Source: an uncultured Clostridia bacterium
Lineage (GTDB): Bacteria > Bacillota > Clostridia > TANB77 > CAG-508
DNA length: 47,126 bases
Direction: 5' to 3'
NCBI GenBank assembly: GCA_934155165.1
Contig: CAKPGS010000003.1
Span: forward strand, 1-47,126
Shown here: in pieces, positions 31,974 through 40,629 of the stretch
Numbering within the stretch: position 1 is the first letter of the stretch
Layout: every line of letters begins with the position of its first letter
Made by a program: the position numbers and the translations under genes
Notes under the pieces: model-generated
Told to the model about the DNA's origin: nothing
Databases searched by the model: none
What the model saw: only the letters and a program-made list of their open reading frames with translations

Positions 31974-31979
31974 TATAAT
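31974..31979 (+). promoter_or_regulatory. -10-like element immediately before the radical SAM gene
   Basis: TATAAT ends only 6 bases before the ATG at 31986, and no SD sequence is present. If it is the -10, transcription would begin at or next to the start codon (a leaderless mRNA). The best TTTACA upstream is 23 bases away, which is too far, so this is weak. Confidence 0.35.
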
Positions 31980-31985
31980 ATATTT

Positions 31986-32903
31986 ATGGATAATGAGTTA
32001 AGATATAATAAATTAAATAGATTTTTGAAGAATAAATTTGGTGAAAGAGTTTTAAAAATATGTATCGATGGCGGTTTTACCTGTCCTAATAGAGATGGAA
32101 AAAAATCAACTTATGGTTGTATTTTTTGCAGTGAGAAAGGCTCTGGCGAACATATTAAAAAATGTGATTCCATTTCTGAACAAGTACGAAATTATTTTAA
32201 AAGCTATAAAGCTGAACGTGCAAATAAATTTATTGCATATTTTCAAAACTACACAAATACCTACGATAGCATAGAAAATTTAAAAGAAAAATATGATAGT
32301 GCCTTAATAGATAAAAGAATTGTAGCATTAGCTGTTGCAACAAGACCAGATTGTATTACAGAAGATATCGCAAAATTACTTTCATCATATTCAAAAAAAT
32401 ACTATGTATGGGTAGAACTTGGACTTCAAACTTCAAACGAAGAAACTGGAAAATTCATAAATAGATGCTATACAAATTCAGATTTTACAAATGCAGTTAA
32501 AATATTAAACAAATATAATATTGATGTTGTATCTCACATTATGGTTGGACTTCCAAATGAAACTTTTGAAGATATAAGAAATACTGTAGAATTTATAAAT
32601 ATGCATAATATTCAGGGACTAAAAATTCATTCTACTTATGTTGTTGAACATACACAATTATATAAATTATACAAAGAAGGAAATTATTCTCCTATTTCTT
32701 TAGAATACTATTTGGAATGTTTATGTTATATAATTACTCATATTTCACCACAAATTGTAATTCATAGAATATCTGGAGATGCACCTAAAGATATTCTAGT
32801 TGCACCTAGCTGGAACTCGCATAAGAAATGGATTTTAAATGGATTTAATAAAAAAATGATAGACGAAAATTTATGGCAAGGAAAATTTTACGAAAAAAAT
32901 TAA
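31986..32903 (+). CDS. radical SAM protein of the TIGR01212 (YhcC-like) family
   Basis: Radical SAM enzyme of unknown substrate. N-terminal CIDGGFTCPNRDGKKSTYGCIFCSEKGSG contains the cluster-binding cysteines in the spacing typical of this family (C-x11-CxxC). KFIAYFQNYTNTYDSIENLKEKYDSAL, VALAVATRPDCI, VWVELGLQTSNEETGKFINR and DVVSHIMVGLPNETFEDI are further signatures. 305 residues is normal. The gene lacks a visible SD. Confidence 0.92.
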   Translation: MDNELRYNKLNRFLKNKFGERVLKICIDGGFTCPNRDGKKSTYGCIFCSEKGSGEHIKKCDSISEQVRNYFKSYKAERANKFIAYFQNYTNTYDSIENLKEKYDSALIDKRIVALAVATRPDCITEDIAKLLSSYSKKYYVWVELGLQTSNEETGKFINRCYTNSDFTNAVKILNKYNIDVVSHIMVGLPNETFEDIRNTVEFINMHNIQGLKIHSTYVVEHTQLYKLYKEGNYSPISLEYYLECLCYIITHISPQIVIHRISGDAPKDILVAPSWNSHKKWILNGFNKKMIDENLWQGKFYEKN

Positions 32904-32970
32904 TATTTCTATAGATTTTTATTTATTTTATTGTATAATAACTTTAAGCACAAAGGATAAGGAGTAATTT

Positions 32971-33399
32971 ATGAATAATATAAATATTAGTTTCGAATAT
33001 TCCATTACTTCAAATGAATATATCGAAATAATGAATTCAGTTGGATGTAAAAATTATTCAAAAAAACAAGTTACTAGAGCTTTAGATAATACAATGTATG
33101 TTATTAAAGCTTTAGTAAATGGTGAACTAGCTGGTATGGGTAGAGTTGTAGGTGATACCTCATTAGTCTGTATGCTATGTGATGTATGCGTTAAACCAGA
33201 ATTTCAACATAAAGGAATTGGGGTTATGATAGTAAATAATCTAAAAGCCAAAATTCTTAATGGTGTTTCAAAAAATGAACAAATGCAAATTGGATTAACA
33301 TCTATTGCCGGTTATGAAAATTTTTATAAAAAAGCAGGTTTTAATTTTAACCCAGATAAAATTACTGGAATGTACTTATTAGTAGATAAAGGAGAATAA
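32971..33399 (+). CDS. GNAT-family acetyltransferase
   Basis: 142 residues. The acetyl-CoA site is visible as VCMLCDVCVKPEFQHKGIGVMIVNNL (motif A, Q/RxxGxG/A as QHKGIG), and the C-terminal GLTSIAGYENFYKKAGF is the usual YxxxGF end. The N-terminal strand-helix (ITSNEYIEIMNSVGCKNYSKKQVTRALDNTMYVIKA) is typical of small-molecule or protein N-acetyltransferases. AAGGAG lies upstream, and the next gene begins 3 bases after the stop, so they are co-transcribed. Confidence 0.88.
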   Translation: MNNINISFEYSITSNEYIEIMNSVGCKNYSKKQVTRALDNTMYVIKALVNGELAGMGRVVGDTSLVCMLCDVCVKPEFQHKGIGVMIVNNLKAKILNGVSKNEQMQIGLTSIAGYENFYKKAGFNFNPDKITGMYLLVDKGE

Positions 33400-33402
33400 A
33401 TT

Positions 33403-34368
33403 ATGAGCCAATATACCCCCATTTTAGATGTAATGGAAATGAATTTAGAGAATAATATTTTACCAGATAAAAAAACTGTTGAATATTTTTTAACCTTAGA
33501 ACAGTCAAATTCATTATCTGATTTTGATGAATTAAGATTTCAAGGCTTATTTAAAACTATTCAGAGTTTATTACATACCAAACATAAAACAGTTGATAAA
33601 GCTCTAAAAAAAATAGATAGGGATATTAAAAGAAACCAACCTATAGATAAAAACTTATTAGAAATTGTAACATCTGTTAGTGGCAGTGATTATTTAACCA
33701 AAAAACAAAGTGAAAAATTTAACAAATTATTACCACAAATAAATAGAAATAGTAATTTGCCTGTAAAAACAAAAGAAAATATATTTATGAAAATACCTTT
33801 TATAAAAAATATTATAAATTCTGTAAAAACAAAAAAATTTGATTTGCAATATAAAGATATTCCTGTACAGAATCTTAACTATAATATAAATACAAATAAA
33901 AAAAATCAAATTGATAATAAAAATAAAGCACAACAAACTCCGACTAACCATATTGTTTCTAAAGTAGATATATACAAACCCCAAACTATTGTAATTAGTG
34001 ATTTACATGGTGATATGAATAGATGGAGTACCATAAGAGAACATTTAAAAACATTTCCAAATACTAAGTTTATAATAGAAGGCGATGCTATGGATAGAGG
34101 AGCTTTTGGAATTGACATTTTGCTCGAAATTAAAGAATTATCTGACTCAGGCAAAGTGCAATATTTGCCAGGAAATCATGATATTTTTACCTATAATTAC
34201 CTAAAGTCCCAAAACACATCCCATTATGATATTTATGATAGTGCACTTAAGCATTTATCTTATAATGGTGGACAACCTACTATAGATGCCTTAGAAAATT
34301 TTGACTCTGTTGTTGATGAAGCTATAAAAAGTGGAAGATACATAACAAAATATCAAAACAGGAATTAA
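33403..34368 (+). CDS. PPP-type metallophosphoesterase, N-terminal and catalytic part (frame break at the end)
   Basis: Serine/threonine phosphatase-like or Ap4A-like hydrolase. The first 190 residues are a helical, family-unspecific region. The catalytic part begins TIVISDLHGDMNRW (DxHGD), followed by FIIEGDAMDRGAFG (GDxxDRG) and YLPGNHDIFTYNY (GNHD). The frame ends prematurely at ITKYQNRN. Shifting by one base at the A-run 34347-34350 continues the protein for a further 155 residues (see next entry), so this is a broken or mis-sequenced gene of about 471 residues. Confidence 0.82.
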   Translation: MSQYTPILDVMEMNLENNILPDKKTVEYFLTLEQSNSLSDFDELRFQGLFKTIQSLLHTKHKTVDKALKKIDRDIKRNQPIDKNLLEIVTSVSGSDYLTKKQSEKFNKLLPQINRNSNLPVKTKENIFMKIPFIKNIINSVKTKKFDLQYKDIPVQNLNYNINTNKKNQIDNKNKAQQTPTNHIVSKVDIYKPQTIVISDLHGDMNRWSTIREHLKTFPNTKFIIEGDAMDRGAFGIDILLEIKELSDSGKVQYLPGNHDIFTYNYLKSQNTSHYDIYDSALKHLSYNGGQPTIDALENFDSVVDEAIKSGRYITKYQNRN

Positions 34369-34817
34369 CAGATTGGCTTGGTTCACAACCTATTCAAACG
34401 GTAACTTCTGAAAATAATATTAACTATGCACTTGCACATGCTGTATTTGATGCCAAATTATATAAAGAAGATAAAAACTTTAATATGGAAAAAGCTTATA
34501 ATATTCGAACCCAACCACAAGTTAGCTCAGAAGATTTAGAAAAGTTAAATAGATTTAATAATTGTATGTGGTATAGAGAACAAGATCCTAAAACACATTA
34601 TGCCCCTCTTTCTTGGCCAAAAGATTTTCTAGTTGTTGTTGGTCATACAAAGCAAGAAGAAGCAAACATTCAGAATATAGAAGAAGACCCTAGAAAACAA
34701 ATAGTATATATAGACTGTAAAAAAGGAAATTTCCAAGGCTTTAATTTAACAGAAGCAAAACATATTTCACTTGAACAACAAAAAAATCAAGAACAAGAAA
34801 ATAACTTAGAAAAATAG
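34350..34817 (+). CDS. PPP-type metallophosphoesterase, C-terminal part after the frame break
   Basis: Open frame from about 34350: ISKQELTDWLGSQPIQTVTSENNINYALAHAVFDAKLYKEDKNF..., followed by FLVVVGHTKQEEANI and VYIDCKKGNFQG. YALAHA and VVGHT supply the remaining metal-binding histidines of the PPP fold, which the upstream half lacks. An internal ATG at 34485 has no SD and would omit one histidine. Therefore this is the other half of the preceding gene, not an independent gene. A strong terminator follows. Confidence 0.8.
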   Translation: MSKQELTDWLGSQPIQTVTSENNINYALAHAVFDAKLYKEDKNFNMEKAYNIRTQPQVSSEDLEKLNRFNNCMWYREQDPKTHYAPLSWPKDFLVVVGHTKQEEANIQNIEEDPRKQIVYIDCKKGNFQGFNLTEAKHISLEQQKNQEQENNLEK

Positions 34818-34836
34818 AAATTTTCTATACTCCCAA

Positions 34837-34880
34837 AAGTTCCCCCTAATTATTCAATAAATAATTAGGGGGACTTTTTT
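34837..34880. terminator. strong bidirectional terminator
   Basis: AAGTCCCCC-type stem: AGTTCCCCCTAATTATT and AATAATTAGGGGGACT pair around CAATA, followed by TTTTTT; A-rich on the other side. It separates the phosphoesterase from the convergent lipoprotein gene. Confidence 0.92.
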
Positions 34881-34896
34881 ATTATATAATTTTTGT

Positions 34897-35526
34897 TTAT
34901 TTTATCAAATCTTTATCAATAATTTCGAAATTTGCTCTATGTATATAAAGAGCCTTCCCATCAATCATTAACTTGGTCATTTTAGGAAGATTCTCTGGAA
35001 TCTCCCACCTAACCTCATCTCCTGAATAAGCACAGATAGGAACTCCTAATTGGGATTGTATTACAACTACTTGAGACTTTCCAAAAAAGTTTTTGTAGTC
35101 ATTTACAACCTTTGCCACTGATGTTAAGCTGCTAATTCCACCAGTTGATTCACTGTTAATATCCTTAAGGCTAAAATCCACATCTTCTTTTAGTCCCTTT
35201 TCAGCAAAAATAACCGTATTACCACAACTTTCCATCTGTTTTCCATCAATTGTTATTGTTATAACAGATGATAAGGAATAATTGGTTGTCTGTTCTCCAT
35301 CAGAGTCAACGCCATTTTCTTCAACTGTATTTCCATCAATGTCTATTCTTTTTCCTGATGCAGTTAAAAATCTAGCTCCATAATTGTCGTAAAAGTTAGC
35401 TGTATAAGATACACCTATAAGGCTTCCTTTTATGTTATTAATCTTGCTATCAAAAAATCCACAACCTGAATTTAAAGATGCTACAACTAATAAAACTAAT
35501 AAAAATTTGATACTCCGTTTCTTCAT
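34897..35526 (-). CDS. predicted lipoprotein, DUF5052-like
   Basis: Signal peptide MKKRSIKFLLVLLVVASLNSGC; the cysteine at residue 22 is probably lipidated, although Asn at -3 is not ideal for the lipobox. The mature part has a beta-rich pattern: NIKGSLIGVSYTANFYDNYGARFLTASGKRIDIDGNTVE, TITIDGKQMESCGNTVIFAEKGL, and WEIPENLPKMTKLMIDGKALYIHRANFEIID. I recall this pattern from DUF5052 lipoproteins of Clostridia, but am not certain. Function is unknown. SD AAAGGAGG; the base composition looks a little richer in GC than the neighbours, which could mean transfer. Confidence 0.7.
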   Translation of the reverse strand: MKKRSIKFLLVLLVVASLNSGCGFFDSKINNIKGSLIGVSYTANFYDNYGARFLTASGKRIDIDGNTVEENGVDSDGEQTTNYSLSSVITITIDGKQMESCGNTVIFAEKGLKEDVDFSLKDINSESTGGISSLTSVAKVVNDYKNFFGKSQVVVIQSQLGVPICAYSGDEVRWEIPENLPKMTKLMIDGKALYIHRANFEIIDKDLIK

Positions 35527-35626
35527 AATTTTTTCCTCCTTTAATAAATTAATTAATTCATTAATTTTAAACTACTACTACACAAAATATTATAAGCCAT
35601 CCTACTATTTATGTCAACATTGTATT

Positions 35627-36019
35627 CTATAAATTCATATCTTTTATAACTTGCATCATTATATCTTTTGACCTTTGATGAGTTATTCTTTCTACTGCCT
35701 TATTTACATCTACCCATTCCACATCGCTTACTTCTTCTATTTGAGGCTTATCTTCTCCTCCAATTTTTTCTCCAAGAAAATATATTACCGTTTTCATCAC
35801 ATCTTCTTTTGGACTATATTCTGATATATATCTATTTTCTTTTTCAATTTTTATGTCTATATTAGTTTCTTCCTTAACCTCTCTTATTGCTGTTTCAAAC
35901 TCTGTTTCTCCTTCTTCAACATGCCCTTTTGGAAAGTCCCAATGTCCTGCATTATGTTTAACTAAAAGAACCTTTCCATCCTCTACTACAATGGCTCCAC
36001 AAGATTTTTCGTACTTCAT
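35627..36019 (-). CDS. Nudix hydrolase (Ap4A hydrolase-like)
   Basis: Hydrolyses nucleoside diphosphate derivatives. The Nudix box is complete: GHVEEGETEFETAIREVKEE followed by TNI (G-x5-E-x7-REVxEExxI). It starts KYEKSCGAIVVEDGKVLLVKH and has WDFPKGHVE, which is typical of the diadenosine tetraphosphate subgroup. 130 residues is normal. AGGAGGAAATGAAATG provides the start signal. Confidence 0.92.
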   Translation of the reverse strand: MKYEKSCGAIVVEDGKVLLVKHNAGHWDFPKGHVEEGETEFETAIREVKEETNIDIKIEKENRYISEYSPKEDVMKTVIYFLGEKIGGEDKPQIEEVSDVEWVDVNKAVERITHQRSKDIMMQVIKDMNL

Positions 36020-36126
36020 TTCATTTCCTCCTAAATTTGTTTTTTCTTATTTTATAACAAATAAAATTAAAATTCAAATAATTGATTATTTGATGTAAAT
36101 ATTCGTATTTATAATTTCTTTTAATA

Positions 36127-36173
36127 CGTAATGCCGCCGAGTAATTGAATAAATTTCATTATAATTATGTTTT
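36127..36173 (+). repeat. direct repeat flanking a palindrome (left copy)
   Basis: TTTTAATACGTAATGCCGCC and GAGTAATTGAATAAATTTCA, ending TTATAATTATG. The right copy at 36519-36571 differs at few positions. Together they bracket the interval 36174-36518. Confidence 0.75.
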
Positions 36174-36223
36174 TTTATTTATGATTAATTTATTATTTTG
36201 GCTTATATCACAAATTTTATATT

Positions 36224-36272
36224 GCGGGTCGTCGGGGACGCCGACCCCTACAACGTTTGACATTAATTTTTT
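36224..36272 (+). repeat. GC-rich dispersed hairpin repeat with ACGTTTGAC tail
   Basis: GGGTCG/CGACCC arms around GTCGGGGACGC, then CCTACAACGTTTGACATTAAT. Same subfamily as 21464 and 21544. Confidence 0.85.
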
Positions 36273-36277
36273 TATAA

Positions 36278-36448
36278 AATCTGAACAATAATTAAAAATC
36301 AATATTTCGAATGTGATTGGAGTGAGTGTATAGCTTCTTATTAAATTTAAATGAGGGCGCGTTTTGCGAGAGGCTCGTTTGAATTTCTATTAGAAGCTAT
36401 AACGAACGTATTGAGCCGAGAAATATTTATTTTTAATTATTTTCAGAT
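36278..36448. repeat. large imperfect palindrome, about 170 bases
   Basis: Left arm AATCTGAACAATAATTAAAA and on through ATATTTC, TATAGCTTCT and TTAAATT; right arm AATTTCTATTAGAAGCTATA, GAAATAT and TTTTTAATTATTTTCAGATT. The centre is GGGCGCGTTTTGCGAGAG. The arms are about 80 bases each. No reading frame lies in it. A small GGCGGTCAATGACCGCC hairpin with CTACATTATT (36475-36500) follows. Confidence 0.75.
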
Positions 36449-36518
36449 TATGATATCTTATTTTTATAATCTTATGGCGGTCAATGACCGCCGCTACATT
36501 ATTACAATTTTAAAATTT

Positions 36519-36571
36519 TTTTAATACATAATTTCGCCGAGGAATTGAATAAATTTTCATTATAATTATGT
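36519..36571 (+). repeat. direct repeat flanking a palindrome (right copy)
   Basis: TTTTTTTAATACATAATTTC then GCCGAGGAATTGAATAAATT and TTCATTATAATTATG. Near-identical to 36127-36173. Confidence 0.75.
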
Positions 36572-36603
36572 GAATTTTTATTACATTACAAATCTCTTTT
36601 TTG

Positions 36604-36645
36604 CGGGCGGACAGAGACGTCCGCCCCTACATTGTTTGACTCAAT
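36604..36645 (+). repeat. GC-rich dispersed hairpin repeat downstream of ptsI
   Basis: GGGCGGAC and GTCCGCCC arms around AGAGA, then CCTACATTGTTTGACTCAAT, a variant of the second subfamily tail. Confidence 0.85.
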
Positions 36646-36649
36646 TATT

Positions 36650-38344
36650 TTATATTATAAAATTTGTGCATTCTTTTTCTATTTCTCTTGCTGTTGGCAT
36701 TTTTATTATTTTTTCAGATAATTCTTTACATTCTTCATATTTTAGATTACATATAATTTTTTTAGCCTTTAAAACTTTTCTTGGATTCATTGAAAATTCA
36801 TCTAAACCTAGTCCTAAAAGTAATGGTATATATCTTTCATCTCCTGCCGCTTCCCCACAAACTCCACAAAAAATATTATGCTTATGAGCTGCATCTATTG
36901 TATTTTTTATAAGCTTTATTATAGATGGATTAAATTTATTATATAATTTCGCAACATTATCATTTCCTCTTTCTGCCGCCAATGTATATTGAATTAAATC
37001 GTTTGTACCAATACTGAAAAAGTCGCATTCCTTTGCATACATTTCTGCATTAATTGCAACAGAAGGAACTTCTACCATTATTCCAACTTTAATATCATTA
37101 TTAAATTTTATATGCTCTTGTTCTAATTCTTTTTTGGTTTCCTCTATTATTTGTTTTGCTTTTCTTAATTCTTCTATTGAAGAAATCATTGGAAGCATTA
37201 TTGCTAAATTTCCATACATACTAGCTCTTAAAATTGCTCTTAATTGAGCTTTAAATAATGGTATATTTTCTAAACAAATTCGTATTGCTCTATAACCTAA
37301 AAATGGATTTTCTTCTTTCTTTAGTTCTATTCCCTTTATATCTTTATCTCCACCAATATCTAAAGTTCTTATTATACTTAAATTCTTTTTCATTGTTTCT
37401 GCTACTCTTTTATATGCAATAAATTGTTGCTCTTCTGTTGGTACATTTTTTGTTTTCATATATAAAAATTCACTTCTAAGTAAGCCGATGCCTTTAGAAT
37501 TAACCTCCTCAACTAAATCTAAATCTTCTGTTGTTCCAATATTACAAACCACTTCCACCTCATGGTTATCCAATGTTACCGCATCTCTATCTAAAAATTT
37601 ATTTAATTCATTTTTATTATTTTCGAACTCAACTGCCATATTCTTTAATTTTTTAATTTCTTCTTTGTTTGGAGAATTATGGACTTCACCTGTTTTTCCA
37701 TTTATTGCAACATATTCTTTTTCTTTTAATATTTCTGAAGCATTTTCTAAACTCATTATTGTAGGGATTTCATGGTTTCTTGCCATTATTACAACATGAG
37801 AAGTTTCTCCGCCTGTTTCTAAAATGATACCATTTAAATTAGCTAAATTTATATTTGCTGTATCAGATGTAGAAAGCTCTTTTGCAACTAGTATAGTATT
37901 TTCTGGCAAGGTACTTAAATCTATTTTTTTAGTATTAGTAAGTTTTTCTAAAAGTTTATTTTTCATATCTAAAATATCATCTGCACGTTCAGATAAATAT
38001 TTATCATCTATAGCTTTAAACATATTTGCAACTGTGTTGAAACCTTTTTCTGTTGCATATACACTGTTATATTTTTCTTCTTTAATTAATCTTAAAGTTT
38101 CATTGGTCAATGTTGGGTCCTTTAATATTAGGCTATATGCTTGCATTATTTCTTGCTCTGTACCTGTTAAATTTTCTGATATTTCTTCTATTTCTTTCTT
38201 CAAGTTTTCAAGAGCAAATTTAAAATTCTTAAGTTCATTTTCTACATCATGAATTTTATAATTACTTATTTGAATTTCATCTTTTTTTACAATTTTAACA
38301 TATCCAAACGCAATCCCCTCAGATACACCTTTTCCCTGTAACAT
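36650..38344 (-). CDS. ptsI: phosphoenolpyruvate-protein phosphotransferase (PTS enzyme I)
   Basis: Transfers phosphate from PEP to HPr. N-terminal MLQGKGVSEGIAFGYV; the phospho-histidine site is GGETSHVVIMARNHEIPTI (about residue 184); the PEP-binding barrel has GIGLLRSEFLYM, RTLDIGGDKDIKG, NPFLGYRAIR, GIMVEVPSVAI and FSIGTNDLIQYTLA; FCGVCGEAAGD supplies the catalytic cysteine. 564 residues is normal. Last gene of the fructose operon, separated from the HPr gene by about 100 bases and a GC-rich repeat. Confidence 0.97.
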   Translation of the reverse strand: MLQGKGVSEGIAFGYVKIVKKDEIQISNYKIHDVENELKNFKFALENLKKEIEEISENLTGTEQEIMQAYSLILKDPTLTNETLRLIKEEKYNSVYATEKGFNTVANMFKAIDDKYLSERADDILDMKNKLLEKLTNTKKIDLSTLPENTILVAKELSTSDTANINLANLNGIILETGGETSHVVIMARNHEIPTIMSLENASEILKEKEYVAINGKTGEVHNSPNKEEIKKLKNMAVEFENNKNELNKFLDRDAVTLDNHEVEVVCNIGTTEDLDLVEEVNSKGIGLLRSEFLYMKTKNVPTEEQQFIAYKRVAETMKKNLSIIRTLDIGGDKDIKGIELKKEENPFLGYRAIRICLENIPLFKAQLRAILRASMYGNLAIMLPMISSIEELRKAKQIIEETKKELEQEHIKFNNDIKVGIMVEVPSVAINAEMYAKECDFFSIGTNDLIQYTLAAERGNDNVAKLYNKFNPSIIKLIKNTIDAAHKHNIFCGVCGEAAGDERYIPLLLGLGLDEFSMNPRKVLKAKKIICNLKYEECKELSEKIIKMPTAREIEKECTNFII

Positions 38345-38387
38345 TAATTTTCTCCTTTCAAAAAAATATGTATTATTTTTTGTTTAC

Positions 38388-38430
38388 GGGCGGACTTAAG
38401 CCGTCCGCCCCTACAATGTTTGATATAATT
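38388..38430 (+). repeat. GC-rich dispersed hairpin repeat between HPr gene and ptsI
   Basis: GGGCGGAC-TTAA-GCCGTCCGCCC, then CTACAATGTTTGATATAATT. It sits within a transcription unit, in the same orientation as the rest. Confidence 0.85.
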
Positions 38431-38447
38431 TTATTAATATTTTAATG

Positions 38448-38696
38448 TTATTCAATTATTCTAGTTATTTCCTCCATTGCTTTTTCTTCATTGTCTCCAT
38501 TACATATAATTTCAACATTAGTATTTTTAGTAATTCCTAAACTCATTATCATTAAAGGCATTTTTGCATTTATAATTTTATTGTTTGCTTTTATATTTAC
38601 ATCACAATTATATTTATTAGCAATTTTTGAAATTTCGGTTGCTGGCCTTGCATGCAACCCTTCATTACTTGTTATCTTTATATTTTTTGTAATCAT
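38448..38696 (-). CDS. HPr-family phosphocarrier without the regulatory serine
   Basis: Small PTS phosphocarrier, 82 residues from ATG 38696 (after AGGTGATAAA; a longer start at 38717 runs into fruA). The active histidine is present: EGLHARPATEISK (His15, Arg17). Around residue 46, where Firmicutes HPr has K-S-I-M-G-V-MSLG, this protein has K-M-P-L-M-I-MSLG, so Ser46, the target of HPr kinase in catabolite repression, is replaced by Met. It would carry phosphate from EI to EII but should not act as the Ser-phosphorylated CcpA corepressor (inference from family knowledge). Confidence 0.9.
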   Translation of the reverse strand: MITKNIKITSNEGLHARPATEISKIANKYNCDVNIKANNKIINAKMPLMIMSLGITKNTNVEIICNGDNEEKAMEEITRIIE

Positions 38697-38704
38697 TTTA
38701 TCAC

Positions 38705-40615
38705 CTATTCTTCCCATACATTATTCTTCCAAGCTGCCATTATTAATGCTGCAACTATAGATCCAACAACTATTGAAACTATATACATTAAAGGATTTCC
38801 TACAACTGGAATTACAAATATTCCTCCATGCGGTGCCATTAATGTACACCCAAAAAACATTGATAATCCACCTGCAATTGCTGAACCTATAATTGAACTT
38901 ACTAAAACTCTTACTGGATCACTTGAAGCAAAAGGAATTGCTCCTTCTGTAATAAATGCAGCTCCCATAATATAATTTAGCAAAGCTGATTGCCTTTCTT
39001 TTTTTGGTAGCTTTTTCTTGAAAAATGTTGCTAATATTGCTATTGCAAGTGGTGCCACCATTCCTCCTGCCATAACTGCAGCCATTATGTCGTATTGCCC
39101 AGAAGCTAACATTCCCGTTCCAAAAGTGTATGCTGCTTTATTAAATGGCCCTCCTAAATCTATACTCATCATTCCACCAAGTATCATTCCAAGTATTACT
39201 TTATTTGTTCCACTCATAGACTCTAAAAAGCTATTTAACCCTGTATTTATTTTTCCTACAAATGGATTTATAAATATCATTATTACACCCATTAAGAAAA
39301 TTCCTAAAACAGGATAAATTAAAATTGGCTTCATTCCCTCTAAACTTTTTGGTAAAAAGTTAAATAGTTTTCTTAATAAAACTACAATGTATCCACCAAT
39401 AAAACCTGCAAGTAGAGCCCCTAAAAATCCTGAGCTTACAAGTGTTATATCTGGATTTGTAAGTGAGCTAAAGGTTGTACCATTTATAGCTATTGCTCCA
39501 CCAACAAAGCCTACTGCTAAACCAGGTCTATCTGCTATACTATAGGCAATATAACCTGCTAAAATTGTAAGCATAAAATTAAATGCAAAGCCACCAATTG
39601 TTTTAAACAAAGCAGCTATTGGAGTATTCATACCAAAATTTGCAGGGTTAATTGAATAATCATCTAATAGGAATGAAATTGCAATTAGAATACCTCCACC
39701 AACAACAAATGGTAGCATATGTGTAACACCACTCATTAAATGTTTATATATATTTCCTCCAAATTTTGTTTCTGTTTCTTCTTCATTATTTTTATTATTT
39801 TCATGATGTACTGGTAATTTTTCTGTTAGGGCCCTTTCTATTAGTTTTTCTGGTTCTTTAATAGCTTCGGATACTTTTACTCTTAGTATTTTTTTGCCAT
39901 CAAATCTTTTTAAATCTATTTTTATATCTGATGCAATAATTATTGCTTTTGCATTTTCTATTTCTTCTTTTGTTAGTTTATTTTTTGTACCTGTTTGACC
40001 TTGTGTTTCAACTTTTATACTATGACCTATTTCTTTTCCTTTATTTTCTAAGCTTTCAGCTGCCATATATGTGTGAGCAATACCTGTTGTGCATGCTGTA
40101 ATTGCTAATAATTCATAACCATTATCATTTTGTTTTTCTTTATTTTCTGATTCCTTTTCTTCTTCTTCTGCTTCATTTATTACTCTTAAAAATTCTTTAG
40201 TACTTTTACTATTTATTAATTTTTCTTTAAATTCTTTATTCATTAATAGTGTGCTTAATGTACTTAATACCTCTAAATGTAGATTATTGTTGCCTTCTGG
40301 AGCTGCAATTAAAAAAATTAATTTAACATCTTCTCCATCTAAAGAATTAAAGTTTACTCCATTTGGTACAACTGCGGCAACGAGCTTTGCTGTTTTTACA
40401 CTTTTTCCTTTTCCATGTGGTATTGCAATTCCATCGCCAACACCTGTTGTACCTTCTTTTTCTCTATTGAAAACTAACTCTGCATACTCCTCTTTATTAT
40501 TTAAATTTCCAGTTTCATTCATTAAGTTTATTACTTTATTTAATACATCTTCTTTTGAAGAAGCTTCCAAATTAAGTATTATAGAGCTCTCATCTAATAA
40601 ATCTGTAATTTTCAT
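38705..40615 (-). CDS. fruA: PTS fructose transporter EIIABC
   Basis: Imports fructose as fructose-1-phosphate. EIIA domain (about 1-150) with TTGVGDGIAIPHGKGKSV (phospho-His); EIIB (about 170-265) with LLAITACTTGIAHTYMAAESL (phospho-Cys) and VETQGQTGTKNKLT; EIIC (about 285-636) with HLMSGVTHMLPFVVGGGILIA and several membrane helices, ending in GAAFITEGAIPFASSDPVRV and ending near CTLMAPHGGIFV. 636 residues is normal for the A-B-C fusion. It lies 15 bases after fruK. Confidence 0.96.
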   Translation of the reverse strand: MKITDLLDESSIILNLEASSKEDVLNKVINLMNETGNLNNKEEYAELVFNREKEGTTGVGDGIAIPHGKGKSVKTAKLVAAVVPNGVNFNSLDGEDVKLIFLIAAPEGNNNLHLEVLSTLSTLLMNKEFKEKLINSKSTKEFLRVINEAEEEEKESENKEKQNDNGYELLAITACTTGIAHTYMAAESLENKGKEIGHSIKVETQGQTGTKNKLTKEEIENAKAIIIASDIKIDLKRFDGKKILRVKVSEAIKEPEKLIERALTEKLPVHHENNKNNEEETETKFGGNIYKHLMSGVTHMLPFVVGGGILIAISFLLDDYSINPANFGMNTPIAALFKTIGGFAFNFMLTILAGYIAYSIADRPGLAVGFVGGAIAINGTTFSSLTNPDITLVSSGFLGALLAGFIGGYIVVLLRKLFNFLPKSLEGMKPILIYPVLGIFLMGVIMIFINPFVGKINTGLNSFLESMSGTNKVILGMILGGMMSIDLGGPFNKAAYTFGTGMLASGQYDIMAAVMAGGMVAPLAIAILATFFKKKLPKKERQSALLNYIMGAAFITEGAIPFASSDPVRVLVSSIIGSAIAGGLSMFFGCTLMAPHGGIFVIPVVGNPLMYIVSIVVGSIVAALIMAAWKNNVWEE

Positions 40616-40629
40616 AACTTATCTCCTTA

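Noticed and set aside
34485..34817. Independent small gene after the phosphoesterase
   Set aside because: It has no ribosome binding site, and its frame continues upstream to the break with the missing catalytic histidine segment.
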